Shown here: positions 11,406 to 21,715 of the stretch, in pieces
How positions within the stretch are numbered: position 1 is the first letter of the stretch
Layout: each line of letters starts with the position of its first letter
Source: Heligmosomoides polygyrus polygyrus
Lineage: Eukaryota > Nematoda > Chromadorea > Rhabditida > Heligmosomidae
Assembly: GCA_947396885.1 (NCBI GenBank)
Contig: OX377205.1
Coordinates: 21,067,407-21,131,406, forward strand
Direction of reading: 5' to 3'
Length of the DNA stretch: 64,000 nucleotides
Notes under the pieces: model-generated
Told to the model about the DNA's origin: nothing
Seen by the model: only the letters and a program-made list of their open reading frames with translations
Database searches by the model: none
Translations under genes and position numbers: made by a program

Positions 11406-12420
11406 TGATTTTTGCACTATGCAGTAAATGTATGACGTTTCAGTAGCGAACTTACAGGTGGTACCAGGAGCAGGTCGTGTTTGATGGAGCTTCCTAAACT
11501 GTTTCAGATTTAGACGCTTGAAAGCCCACTAAGTCATTGGGCTGGGAAAAAAGTCTTGACCTGCTTTTCCTTCTTCCTCTTTTAATTCTTGAAGGCCATA
11601 TTGGGATAATTTCACACGAAAACGTTGTAAATGCTTGAAGTCTTAGCTGAAGCAGTATGTAAAGGCTTGGTAGTACCATCGCTTCCGGTCGGGGCATATT
11701 TCTTTCGAAGACGAGCCATGTTCTCTATGCCCTACCACCTTGCGCGACGAGGCTGCGCAATGTCTTGGGAAGGAAGCGGAATTCTACGACTCGCGAATTA
11801 CCGACGACACTTGGTTTTGACCGAAAGAGCGTGATGCGATCAAGTTGTAGAGGATCAGTGCCTGTGAATCGCAGCTTCTCCGCACTCACAAGAAGTACCT
11901 TCTCAAAGATATTGTTACTGGGACGAAGGTTGGATTTTTCATGTCAACCTACGCGAAACCTTCATTAGGTGCTACACTACGAACCACTTGTAAAAATGAC
12001 CCAAAGGTGGCCAACACGAGAAAGGGATCCTACCCTTTTGTTAATGGGATGCTTTGCTCTGAGTTCCCGTTTCATGGGACTACAGTGTGCGGTTAGAAGG
12101 TGGTCAGGCTGAAACGTCCGAATCGCGACAAAGTATGTCCCTTATTCTCCAAACTTCTTCTAATTAACTCTTAGTTCGCGCCTCGAGAAATCACCTTCGC
12201 GACAGGAATTCAATTGCCATTCGCGGAACATGAAAGTCCGTGTGCCTTAAAGTCGTTGGTTCCTTGAGCTTCATAGTTAAGCTTCGATTTTGCAGTTATG
12301 AATATTAAAATATAAAATAAATCAACAACAAGGTAATAATTAAAAATCCTAAATCCTATATTATTAAAGTGAAAACTTTTTAAGGTTCGTTTCGCCACTA
12401 CCTTCATACGAACCTTTTTA
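11406..12420. other. Intergenic stretch after the STPR gene
   Basis: No coding exon or repeat could be assigned. Short ORFs near 11500-11970 on both strands lack homology and splice context. An AT-rich part begins at about 12290. Confidence 0.45.
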
Positions 12421-12469
12421 TTATAGCATCTCCCCGGTGGCTCATCAGTGAAGCGGGGAGATGCTATAA
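12421..12469. other. Perfect 16-bp stem hairpin
   Basis: TTATAGCATCTCCCCG at 12421-12436 is followed by a 17-base spacer and its exact complement at 12454-12469. The stem is perfect. The flanks are AT-rich without a clear poly-U tract, so a terminator role is not supported. A small palindromic element or a structured RNA are possible readings. Confidence 0.7.
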
Positions 12470-13049
12470 CTTAAGGTATTAATATTTTAAAAATGTTAAG
12501 CTAAACTCACACATCTTCGTCGACTTGGCCAATCGTTTACTGACTATGCTTTGGGGTTCTTTTGTTTCAAAATCGAAGCTGATCATTCCATAGAGTTGGT
12601 ATTGTTGTAAAAATTGTTATAAAAACTACGAACCTTTAAACGAAAAGGAAATTGTGGTGAAATCTTTTCCTTAACCTAATAAAAAAGTACCAACTAATCG
12701 TAAAAGCGAAAACCAGTAAGGGAGCGTACGTTGTTGTAGTTGGTTGTGGGGTCGAACGCGCGTCTTCCATGACTTATGCAAAACAGTGACCTGGTAGAGT
12801 AATCTCATGTTTTTTTAGTAGTTCAAATCTATTAACAACTCACGGGGTAAGCAGCAGTTTTTGGGTGTATGCTTTTATTGTCCAAATACGAAAGCATCTT
12901 ACTTTAAAATGTCGCCCTTTCTAATGAGTTTTTCTTTCAGAATATCCTGGGCATGCAAGCACTTCTGAGGGCGGACAATTTGAGTGCGTTCCCATCCTTA
13001 GGGGATTTTCCTAGAACAAATTGGATTTTGTATGAAGTTACTGTTGCAG

Positions 13050-15815
13050 AGAGCAAATGAACGCTTCCGGTGCAGTGAAACCCGGAGTTTCCAACATCGA
13101 TTCGAAGTGTCTGGTTTGCGGGCTGGCTGCACCATGCGAACAGCAGCGCTCCTCTCCTCATGATAGCAAACACAGTGCCGTGTTGTTCGCTTCTCTTCGA
13201 GCTCAAAACATCATCGAAGCGCCAGAGGCAGGAAGTATGTACAAGAAGGCCCTCAACACAACTAGGCCAATCTGCCCGGACCACTATATACAGGCTGTAA
13301 GTGTTTGAATGCTTTTTTTTTCTAAAAGTGCTCTAATCTCGAGTAATGGGGTACCTACATTACAGGCTGCTTACATCGGCGAAGAAATTGAAGACACGTG
13401 GGGCAGGTATCCGGGAAATGGGCTCGACGAGGTTCCGTGTACTATTACAGCCGATTTTTTGGATTATTTACAGGTGTACAGTGTACAGCTCAACGTGAGT
13501 ACCGGAAATTCGTGCAGAATAAGCTAGTTGGTGGCGAGTGCTAACAGTAATTGTTTAGAAATATGCAAGCTTAACAGTCGATGATGTAGCCGGTTTTTTC
13601 AAAGACTGTCTCTCGAAGTATTATGGACCGAATGGTTGGAAAGGAGTCGAGTTACCGCCGAAACTGAATGGGAGTCTGGAGGATACGAAGGTGTTGTGTG
13701 TCTTAGAAAGATATTTAGCGAGAGGATGTTCTTAAGGTGGGCGCGTGTAGCGCAGTCGGAGGAGGCGCGACTGTCGCGTGCTCCCGATACCAGGTTCCTG
13801 GTTCGGATTTCCCGCCCAGGCCAACCAAGCCTTCCATCCCTCCGGGGTCGGTGAATTGGTACCAGACTTGTCTGGGAAGGATAAAGCGCTGACTTGTTCA
13901 TCGGCTGGCCACCGCAAGTCATTGTATGGCCAAATACGCATTCATGTCGCCTCCACGACATCCCGTAGGAGTAGAATGCGCTGGCGCATCCCAGAAGGGA
14001 TTGAGTAACGCCGTCCTTTATCCTTATCCTTTATGTTCTTAAGGCACGGTTTATATGTCCGCGTAACGTTATGTAGATGGTGACCTGCTGTGTATCGTTG
14101 TGTATTGTTGTATATTTGGTTTGATCGCCCGAGCGTGGTAACAACAACACTGGTCGGGGTATGCCTGCAAAACGCCTTTGGCAGTTGGTAATCAGTTTTC
14201 ATCCCTCCCGCGCTTCAGACGGTTTCCTCCGTCAGTTTATCTCATCTTTTACAAGGGAAGCGTTCCAATTTAACCCAGAACTGAGTCTAGGCCTGCGCTC
14301 CCGTTTAAAGTCCTACGGTACTGTAGGATTATAGTTGTCAGGAAGATTTTTTTGTTGATGAACTGAGCTAAACCACTTCTGATGTAATTTGGCACTCATA
14401 TGCCTTCTTACCAAGGCGGATGGCAACTTAGTACAAGGTGACGCCGTGCAACTTGTGCGCCGAAATGTGTCTGCATGCCTGTTCAAATCTTTCTAACCAT
14501 AAGTTTGTACCGCTTTCACTCTTCTTTGTAGTATTGCGCACCCCGTCAGTGTCGTTGTTACGATGTTTGTGCCCTTTTAAAGTAAGCGGCTGACTCAGAT
14601 TCACGTTGTAGTGTTGGGCTACTGCCCAGGAAAGCTAAGCGTGTCATCTATCCGAGGTCTGCGAATCGGCACTAGAGTCGTCCGGGAAGCGTAAAACATA
14701 GACTTGTCCACCGATTGTCCACCACAAGTAATTATTCTGGCCAAATACTCACCCATGGGATTACCTTCTATTGGCCTTTTGTTTTACGATTAAAGAATTC
14801 CTGAAGATGCTGAATGGTGACCTTCCCTCCTCCCCTAACAGATTCTTACCGTACAGTGATTATGTTATCTCTAATTAGTCGTTTCGGAATATGAAATTCT
14901 CCTTTCTCCAGCTCGGCATGGCGGAATACGGGCTCATAGAGGCCATTTCATCCGCGTCGTTTGGTGGTACTGGAGTAGAGCCGCCTTTTTCATCAGGTGA
15001 GTTTTTTCTAGAATAAGGAGACTACTACTTGTTCTTATCTAATTTTGGCTACTCAACTTTTCTAAGGCTTGTCCTAGCTGTCGGTTTTGTCAAGGTATCG
15101 TGCTGGTCCATTTTAGTTCTAATAAGAATCAAGTAGCCTTATGAAATTCGTCAAGCTTGATACCTGACTTCGAAGGTCCTTTCATCTTTTATGTTCCAAA
15201 TGGTCGCTACTGTTGCAGGAGCCGTAGAAAATAATGGAGATTCTCTCACGGAGCCAAAGAAGGAAATGGGGTGTTCAAGTGATATCACTCTCACGGACTT
15301 CATGGTTTCTGCAGATACTCACGAAACTTCTTCCACTGTACTCACCTTCCGTTCGTCGGGAGACAGAGAAGGTAACGCCTTAGCAAAAGCTCACGTCTCG
15401 GTTTCCAAATGACTCACGAGTTGTGAATGAGATCTTTCCTTTGGTTTTTCATCATTGTTCAAGCTTAGAGTAACGTTATGAGGTTGGGTTGGAACTAGAT
15501 CGTCACTCCAGTTGTAATCTGTATTGTCCCACTTAAGACATGTTGTTAAAGAGCGCCTACTGATTTTGAAGGTGTTCGGGTTCTACTGAAAATGTCATGA
15601 GTGTTTCCCCTTTTGCCTTATTCTACGCAGTTCAGGGATGGCTCCAGGACCTAACTCCGACGCGACGTCGCGCGCTGTCCGCGTGCGACATCGCGGCGCT
15701 GAAACGCGGATGTGTGCTCGGTGACGCATGGTTAGCCGTGGAGCACGAAATGTTCTCAGTGTTCAAGCTCCCAGACCACATTTCTAGCAAGAAACTTAAG
15801 ATTCCACAGAATGTG
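13050..15815 (+). CDS. THAP-like C2CH zinc-finger protein (LIN-15/THAP type), spliced
   Basis: Six exons are phase-compatible: 13050-13296 (ATG at 13057), 13366-13494, 13559-13690, 14912-14996, 15219-15371 and 15631-15815. Exon 1 encodes CLVCG, then 51 residues, then CPDHYIQA. The spacing C-x2-C-x51-C-x2-H is that of THAP-like C2CH fingers, including those of the C. elegans LIN-15A/LIN-56 group. The HY-AA-YI stretch after the finger is also typical. Later exons encode a TADFLDYL helix region and, in exon 6, a basic RRR/ALKRG segment. A DNA-binding chromatin or transcription protein is likely. Intron 3 (1.2 kb) contains a SINE. No stop is reached at 15815 (phase 0), so the gene continues or has been broken by the repeat that follows. 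The HARBI1-like exons 660 bp downstream are on the same strand, but no exon joining the two in phase was found. Confidence 0.75.
13737..14030 (+). mobile_element. tRNA-derived SINE in intron 3 of the THAP-like gene
   Basis: The head has a Pol III A box (TGTAGCGCAGTCGG) and B box (GGTTCCTGGTTCGGATTTCC) at tRNA-like spacing. It is followed by a tRNA-unrelated body with CCAACCAAGCCTTCCATCCC and CACCGCAAGTCATTGTATGG. The tail has CTTTATCCTTATCCTTT. It is the best-preserved of at least four copies (also 9618, 20412 and 38281). Confidence 0.8.
14605..14765 (+). repeat. Diverged SINE fragment
   Basis: The body blocks (GACTTGTCCACCGATTG, CCACCACAAGTAATTAT, GGCCAAATACTCA) align with the 3' half of the SINE at 13737. 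The tRNA-like head is barely recognisable. It lies in the same intron as the complete copy. Confidence 0.5.
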
Positions 15816-16014
15816 GTAGGCAACTGTCTGCAGTAGGACAAATGATCCGAGAATGGGTGGTAGTGACCTTTTCCCGTAGTGTAACCATAATCACGGGTAA
15901 AAATTGACCGAATAAGTTGTACATGGCAAATGCTGACGCTGGAAACCAACCACACGACCAAGATTCCTGTATAAACTGTCGCTGATCGTCCTATTGAAAC
16001 CACATTCATATAGC

Positions 16015-16195
16015 ATCTCCAAGAAACGTTGAAATGAGGCAAACGCGTGCCGCGTGTCCCTGTCGGAAGCGTTTGTAGCCGTCGGAGGCATCGTACCGCG
16101 ACAACTGGTCCAATTTCGTCGCGCACCGTGCGCGACGCCAGGGGGGTTCGCGCGGCGTCGGAGTTATGTCTGCCCCCGGTTCAGGGATAGCTATT
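16015..16195 (-). repeat. Dispersed repeat shared with 58511-58640
   Basis: GACAACTGGTCCAATTTCGT, CGCGCACCGTGCGCGAC, GGGTTCGCGCGGCGTCGG and GGAGTTATGTCTGCC recur in order at 58540-58630. It separates the THAP-like exons from the HARBI1-like exons and may have displaced a linking exon. Confidence 0.6.
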
Positions 16196-16477
16196 GTGTT
16201 GCTTAGGTCAGCTATGACCTCAACGTTTCTACTATTTGCGTTTAAAACTATTTCTAGTTTGAATTTGATTTCTTCCAGATGTGGTTCCTTCACATGAAGA
16301 AGATCAGACACTTGGGTATGCTTTGCTTTCATCTTTTGATTCCATTTCATGTAATCAATAAGGGAAAAGTCTAGCAGGGGGATAAGTCTCCCTTCCATTG
16401 CAATCGATTCTGAATGAAGATTACGCCTGGAGAGCGAAACACTATCTAATGACTATCGACCGCCGGTACTGTTTCAG

Positions 16478-17371
16478 ATGGTCCGACCAGGCAGCTGAAT
16501 TTGCTGCTCATCCGTCTCCATTCTGCTCTACAGGGAGTCTCACAGATCTGTCGGCGTCTCTGGATTCGATGAGTGACGAGGATTTCCGGAATCGTTTCCG
16601 AATCACACGACAGACATTCCACATCCTCTGTGCGACTCTCGAAAAAGTGCTGAGTACGAAGTGCATGCAAACGCTCGGCTCTTCTATGGGAGCCGCACTG
16701 GGGACAGCTCTCGATGTATTTGCCGCGAACGTGCCGCTGACGATGGAGCACAGCTTGGCGTCCTCGAAGGGCATGCAGGATTTCGCGGAGGTGTTGGCTG
16801 TATTGGCCGAGTGGTCTAGCGAAATGGTCCAGTGGCCAGAGGACGAGGAGAGGAAGGAGATTAGCGAATGGTAATTTACAACTGAAAACCACTCAGTTAT
16901 TTTGCATTATTTTGTCGTTTCGTGCACACATTTTATTCTTGGATTAGTCGATGCCAATACTTAGCTTCTTCCAAATGACTGGTTTGACGGACGTCGTTGG
17001 CTGTATCGACGGAACAGTCGTGTGAGTTCTAACGTCGGAAGTTTACGAGAGGAAATGGCTTCCACTGAGTCACTGTGCAAGCTTCCAGCGTCGGAACGCA
17101 GAATCTGAATGTTGGACTGGTTGCGGATCATAGAAAGCGGTTTCGTTGGGTGTTTTCGAAGTGCTCTGCGAAAGAAGACGATGACGCGGTGAATTTCTGA
17201 CTTATAATGACTTTAGGTTCTTTTACGGTGGAATTCTTCAGGTGTTCAAGCGTAGTATGCTTCATCATCAGTTGTTTACTGGAGTGCGAAGAGGTCGACT
17301 TGTTGGCGATGATGCCTACACAAGCGAGACATTCTTGTTGACACCCAGTGGCGGAAAGCCCATCATGACCG
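16478..17371 (+). CDS. PIF/Harbinger (HARBI1-like) DDE transposase, spliced, C-terminus missing
   Basis: Exons 16478-16870, 16965-17021, 17089-17188 and 17242-17371 join in one frame; the second uses the TACTTAG acceptor. Exon 1 has the HARBI1-type N-terminal helix region (FRNRFRITRQTFHILCATL). Exon 2 carries the first catalytic Asp in VVGCIDGTV. Exons 3-4 give LNVGLVADHRKRFRWVF, DDDAVF and LVGDDAY-SETFLLTP, the order seen in Harbinger DDE nucleases. The last catalytic Glu would lie beyond 17371 (phase 1) and was not found before the GC-rich element at 17548. The open frame despite three small introns (94, 67 and 53 bp) suggests recent activity or host use. Terminal inverted repeats and the usual 3-bp target duplication were not seen. 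Exon 1 begins in mid-codon, so an upstream exon is required. Transposase versus domesticated HARBI1-like gene cannot be decided. Confidence 0.75.
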
Positions 17372-17547
17372 GTAAGTCCGAAGCTCCTATAGAATGTAAA
17401 GGCCAAGCACCATGAACCGTTTTATTCTGGATTTCGTCGAAAGTTTTTTTTTGCATAACATTATGTACCATCCGAAACAGAATAATTTGCTCAGAAAACA
17501 TGTTTCCATTTTTCGCACTTCGAACTTTGCTTATTTTTATGTCTATG

Positions 17548-18654
17548 GCCTATGTTATACTTCGGCGACGCGTCGCCGACGCTGCGACACGTCAGCGACG
17601 GCCCGTCACCGACGTCGGCCGACGCTGACGTCACCAGCGACGTCGCCGACGTCGCCACAGACGTCGCCGACGTCGCCACAGACGCCGCCGACGTCGCCAC
17701 AGACGCGTGGTCGACGTCGGCGACGTCGTCAACAGATTCTGTGGCGGCGTCGGGGACGTCGTTGACAGGAGAGCATCGGAGCGCATTTTTAGCATCGGAG
17801 CGCGCTTTCAATGTCATCATTTGGCCACCAGTCTGCCGATTGCATACATTTTGTGCTTTTCTTAATCTTCAAAAGGATTTTTAAGGATACGTTCATACGT
17901 CAAAAAATTCCTATTTGCTTAAGATTTTATATGAGCATTTAACTTCTTCAGTACCTTTTTGTGACCAAAGTTATCACCTTTCTAACAGTGCATTCATTTC
18001 TTGAGACACCCAGTATTATTAGAATTAGGCAGTATAAAAAAAACACTCACTTCCGTCTATCAGGTAGAGATACGTATATTTTTATGCCTTTTTTCTGTTG
18101 AAACTCTGTTATCTGCCTCAATTTCGTTGTTTGTTAAAGAACACACCAAAGTAACTTTTTACATATTTTTCTGCAAGCCTTAAAGAAAACATTTTTCGTT
18201 GGAATAGAACTGCTACATATTAAAAACCACAAGAATTCTGTGAAGTCCTCATGTGACTAACTTTAAATGGACATGAAGAGTAAAAAAGGCACCATTTGTG
18301 CCCGCAAGATGGGCGTTTTTGCACTTTCGATTTCGTAATTCGAGGTCCGCCGAGGATGTTGACAGTGCCGGGAACGAAGAACCCACCCACAAACAAAATA
18401 CTCCCTCTGAGCGCATTTTTTCCCAGCCTTGAATGAGGCCGGCGACGGCCCGTCGCCGTGCACAGCGCGGCGACCGACCCACGGACGACGTCGCCACCGA
18501 CGTCGGCGGCGGAAGTATAACACCCCCCTGCGGAGCTCTCGGCGACGTCGTCGGCGACGTTGTGTTGGGCGGGCTGCCACGCAGTGCGTAGCTGCCCGCA
18601 AAGCACAGCGTCGCCGACGTCGGCCGACGCGTCGCCGAAGTATAACATTGGCCT
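17548..18654. mobile_element. GC-rich inverted-repeat element with CGACGTCG subrepeats
   Basis: The left end reads ATGTTATACTTCGGCGACGC and the right end is its complement (GTCGCCGAAGTATAACATTG), each inside GGCCTAT/GGCCTATA. Just inside each terminus are 200-250 bp of CGCCGACGTCG-type repeats, with a CAGACGTCGCCGACGTCGC tandem on the left. The centre (17800-18400) is AT-rich and unrelated. A GAGCGCATTTTT motif occurs on both arms. ORFs in the repeat blocks are low-complexity artefacts. A miniature head-to-head version of the termini lies at 59862-59899. Confidence 0.7.
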
Positions 18655-18739
18655 ATAAAATGGAAGGCCAAAGAAAGAAAAATGACCTCCGATAGCTCCT
18701 GCTCTGCTTACGTTTGAGATTTTCGCGCATTTTAACCAT

Positions 18740-20175
18740 TCAAAAGGCGACGATTTGTTCTACAAGAATGTGTGCTGGTTGTTTTCGTTAATTTTCAAGG
18801 CATTAAAGCGAAGTGTCCAGAAAACACGTTTTTTTACCAACAGCTCCTATTCTTTGGTTAATTTTTTTGGACATTGTTATACAAGGTGAACCAAATTAAC
18901 GCGGACAAGATTTTTTCGTCATAATTATAAGACAACGGACAATTTGAGAAAACGTCAACTGAATTACAACAGTACAAACATTAGGGTACGTCATGTTCAA
19001 GTGGTTTCGTAGTGGCCTCCTTTGGAGCGGATGCGGAGGGCCAAACGTTTCGCAAATTTTTCGTCAATGGGCCGCAGGTGCTACCGACGGTGGAACAGAT
19101 TCTGGATGAGAAGCTGTTCACCGTGGAGCAGGCGCACAATCGCCAAAATGATAAGATCTGTTCTACGGAGGCTCCAAGCAGCTCTGCTATCGTCGAACAC
19201 GGCCAGAACCCACAATCGGCCATGGTTTGGAGCGGAATCATCCTTCTGGCAGGACCACTTTAGTTTTCGTGGATAAGAGAGTGAAAATCGAAAAAATGTG
19301 CACCAGTGAGACATTCTCGAGTCCGTAGTTCTTCCTTGGGTCCAGTAGCACTTGGGTGATGCACTTTGAACATTCCCATAGGACTCTGCACCCGCACATA
19401 GTGTGAAGAGGGCGCAGGCGTGGGGCAAGGCCAATTTCTCCGACTTCATCACGCCTTCGGAATGGCCGCCGTATTCTCAGGATTTGAATCCGATGGAATA
19501 CGGTGTGTGGGCATTTTGGAGGCTAGGGTCGGCGTCAAACGCCACCACAGTCTCGAGTCCCTGAAGGAATCCTTGCGCCAGGAGTGGGAACGGTTGTCTC
19601 CAGATGACCTGCGGCCCATCGCCGAAAAATTAGCAAAACGTTTGACCCTCTGCATCCGCTCCAAGGGAGCCCACTTCGAAACCACCTGAACACGATGTGC
19701 CTTAATGTTTGCATTGTTGTAATTTACCCGTCGTTTTCTCGAATTGTTGGTTGTTCTATATTTGTGATAGAAAACTTTGTTCACGTTATTTTGGTTCACC
19801 CTGTTATGTTTCCTCTATCAAAGTATGTGTTGTGCTTATTTGCTCATGCTGATTTTTGTCAATTTTTAGCGGGATGTTTAAAAAAGAGAAAACAGCTCTT
19901 TCCCTTTTTTCGCACAATGCAATATGCCGTTTGAACGAGAGTGCTTCATTCCGTCGGAATATATGTTTTGATCATTCTGAATTTTGTTCATTTTTAGGTC
20001 ATCAGGTTCAGATTAAAAAATAACCAAAGAATAGGAGCTGTTGATAAAATGATGCATATTTTCTGGGCACTTCATTTTAATGTCCTGAAAATTAACTAGA
20101 ATGTGAATGAGCAAAAACAGCCTGCACATGTTCTTGTAGAGCAAGTCATCCTCTTTGGAGTGGTGTATTACTTTG
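18740..20175. mobile_element. Long inverted-repeat element split by a mariner
   Basis: The arm 18740-18880 (TTCTACAAGAATGTGTGCTG, GTTAATTTTCAAGGCATTAA, ACAGCTCCTATTCTTTGG) is repeated in inverted form at about 19990-20175. The intervening DNA includes a mariner remnant at 18882-19803. The arms resemble the terminal regions of the element at 35225-36246. No coding capacity of its own is apparent. Confidence 0.6.
18882..19803 (+). pseudogene. Mariner transposase remnant, internally deleted
   Basis: The ends are imperfect inverted repeats (CAAGGTGAACCAAATTAACG and TTATTTTGGTTCACCCTG). Inside, in broken frames on the plus strand, are mariner transposase blocks: DEKLFTVEQAHNRQND around 19100, SAMVWSGI near 19205, and the C-terminal SLESLKESLRQEWERLSPDD and LAKRLTLCIRSKGAHFE up to 19689. 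The N-terminal DNA-binding half is absent and stops interrupt the catalytic region, so it is inactive. Length is about 920 bp against 1.3 kb for a full mariner. Confidence 0.8.
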
Positions 20176-20411
20176 TGCAAAAAATCTCAAACATAAGCAG
20201 ATTGACCAAAAAGATGACAATTATGGAAATTGGCAAAAAAGTAAAAATTACTTTTTGTTTGAGCAAATCATTCTCTTCGAATGGTGTGTAACACTGTGCA
20301 AAAGGCTTTCTGCAAAATTTTTAATAAAATTTTAAAAAATGGCGGTGCCTACTTTGCTGCCTAATACTTCTGTGGTGTGGTGGAGGCGATTTGAAAGCCC
20401 GTTTGTTCTGT

Positions 20412-20745
20412 AAAATGACTTGCGGTGGCCAGCCGTCGGACAAGTGCTTTATCCTTCCACACAAATTTACCAATTAAGATTTATACGTCAAGGGATGGGC
20501 GGGCAGCTCGGCTTTATGAAATCTATCCGTATCGATTGAGCGGCGTTGACGATCGATATTTGGTAGGTTTCAAAACGCCGCACCACTCTTCACCCACCGC
20601 CGCCGAGGTGTAAATCCCGAGTAAGAAACCGCTTAGAGCTGGAAAGCTTGGTTCACCTGGGAGGGCTCCGAATCATAAGACTCGACTCGTGTACCACACG
20701 ACAGCGGGTACTTCCTTCGACTGAAATACCACGCACCCACGTCTC
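20412..20745 (-). mobile_element. Diverged SINE copy with internal insertion
   Basis: AATGACTTGCGGTGGCCAGC at the left is the SINE 3' body. GTGTACCACACGACAGCGG, CTTCCTTCGACTGAAATACC and GCACCCAC at the right correspond to its head. About 120 bp of unrelated sequence separate the two, and the A and B boxes are degraded. Confidence 0.5.
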
Positions 20746-21388
20746 CTACACTGTCGTCAAAGTTGAAAGGATGCCATAGCTCATACGACGCAGTGGAGGT
20801 GTTCTGAACTATGTTCTAGGCCCGGTTTCTCACCCATGTTAAACCCTTCTACTGTTAAGCCCTCACAATTCATGAGATGATTTTTTTGTACCAATCCTAG
20901 TGGAAAGGGTTAAAATTTGGTCTGCACATACGCTCACCATGTCGATTACCCGGTTTGCTAGGTTCACCAATGGATGTGTTTACAGCGAAGCCTTGTAATA
21001 ACGATTTTATTACATTTAGGCACCTTTTCCGATGTGACCTGGTAAAAACTTCGTAACCTCTTCTGAGAGTGCTTCAACCTCCATAAATCGGGTGGCAAGT
21101 CATCGGGACGAGTCACATTGTCTGGTATCATCTTTTATAGAGCCTAACGAGTTTACTCCATAGTGACCTTTTGGACGGGTCCGTGGGTAGGAGCGCCAAA
21201 AGAGATGGCCGAATGAAGGGATTCTTTGGTCGAAATTCCCTCGAAATAATCGCGCCAGTGCTTCAGCACCTCTTTGCTATCTGCGTTCAGCTCAGATCGC
21301 GAAAGCGAGCAGTTTCACTGGTTCCATGTGGAGCAACGGACATATGGTAGTAGTATTTACACTATTCACCTGTATTACCTGTCGTCCC

Positions 21389-21715
21389 GTTGATCACCGA
21401 CTTGCTCGAGCGAGCGCCAGCAGCGTCTTTCTCCATTCATCCCTGTCGCGTGCCAGATTGCTCCAGTGGATCCTCCTTGCTCGTGGGACAAAGAGCGCCA
21501 TGTCGTTCGTTCAGGGCTTCAGGAAGAAGTCCGGTCAACGCTTCGTGGGCATCCTGGTGTTTGCTTGACATCCCGCGGAATCCAGTCGGTGGCGGCTCTC
21601 GTCCAGCGGGTGTCTGCGAAGCGCATTACGTGGTCGGCCCACCTAATTTTCGACGACTTGACTCATGCGACACCGTCTCTGATCCTCGAGTTACTTACTT
21701 TACTTTGATACTTTG
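21389..21715 (-). pseudogene. RTE LINE, 3' end of reverse transcriptase ORF
   Basis: On the minus strand this encodes, with frame breaks, the C-terminal tail of RTE polymerases: a KIRWADHVMRF block followed by DTRWTRA-TDWIPRDVKQTPG and a basic RW/S-rich end. It aligns with the fragment at 32430-33012. RTE elements are commonly 5'-truncated, which explains isolated 3' ends. The sequence to 21900 may be more of the same element but is not recognisable. Confidence 0.65.

Noticed and set aside
13737..13860. Functional tRNA gene suggested by A and B boxes
   Set aside because: The region does not close into a cloverleaf by eye, the sequence continues into a shared non-tRNA body, and several copies exist, so it is a SINE.
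16446..16892. 148-codon minus-strand ORF
   Set aside because: It is antisense to the first HARBI1-like exon, which carries family motifs and matching splice sites.
17412..17884. Overlapping ORFs on both strands rich in Thr/Ser/Pro or Ala/Val/Asp
   Set aside because: They are translations of the CGACGTCGCC tandem repeats of the GC-rich element and are open in several frames only because of the repeat.
18220..18695. Arg-rich and other ORFs in five frames
   Set aside because: Same cause: the right-hand GC-rich arm of the element. No frame has a recognisable domain.
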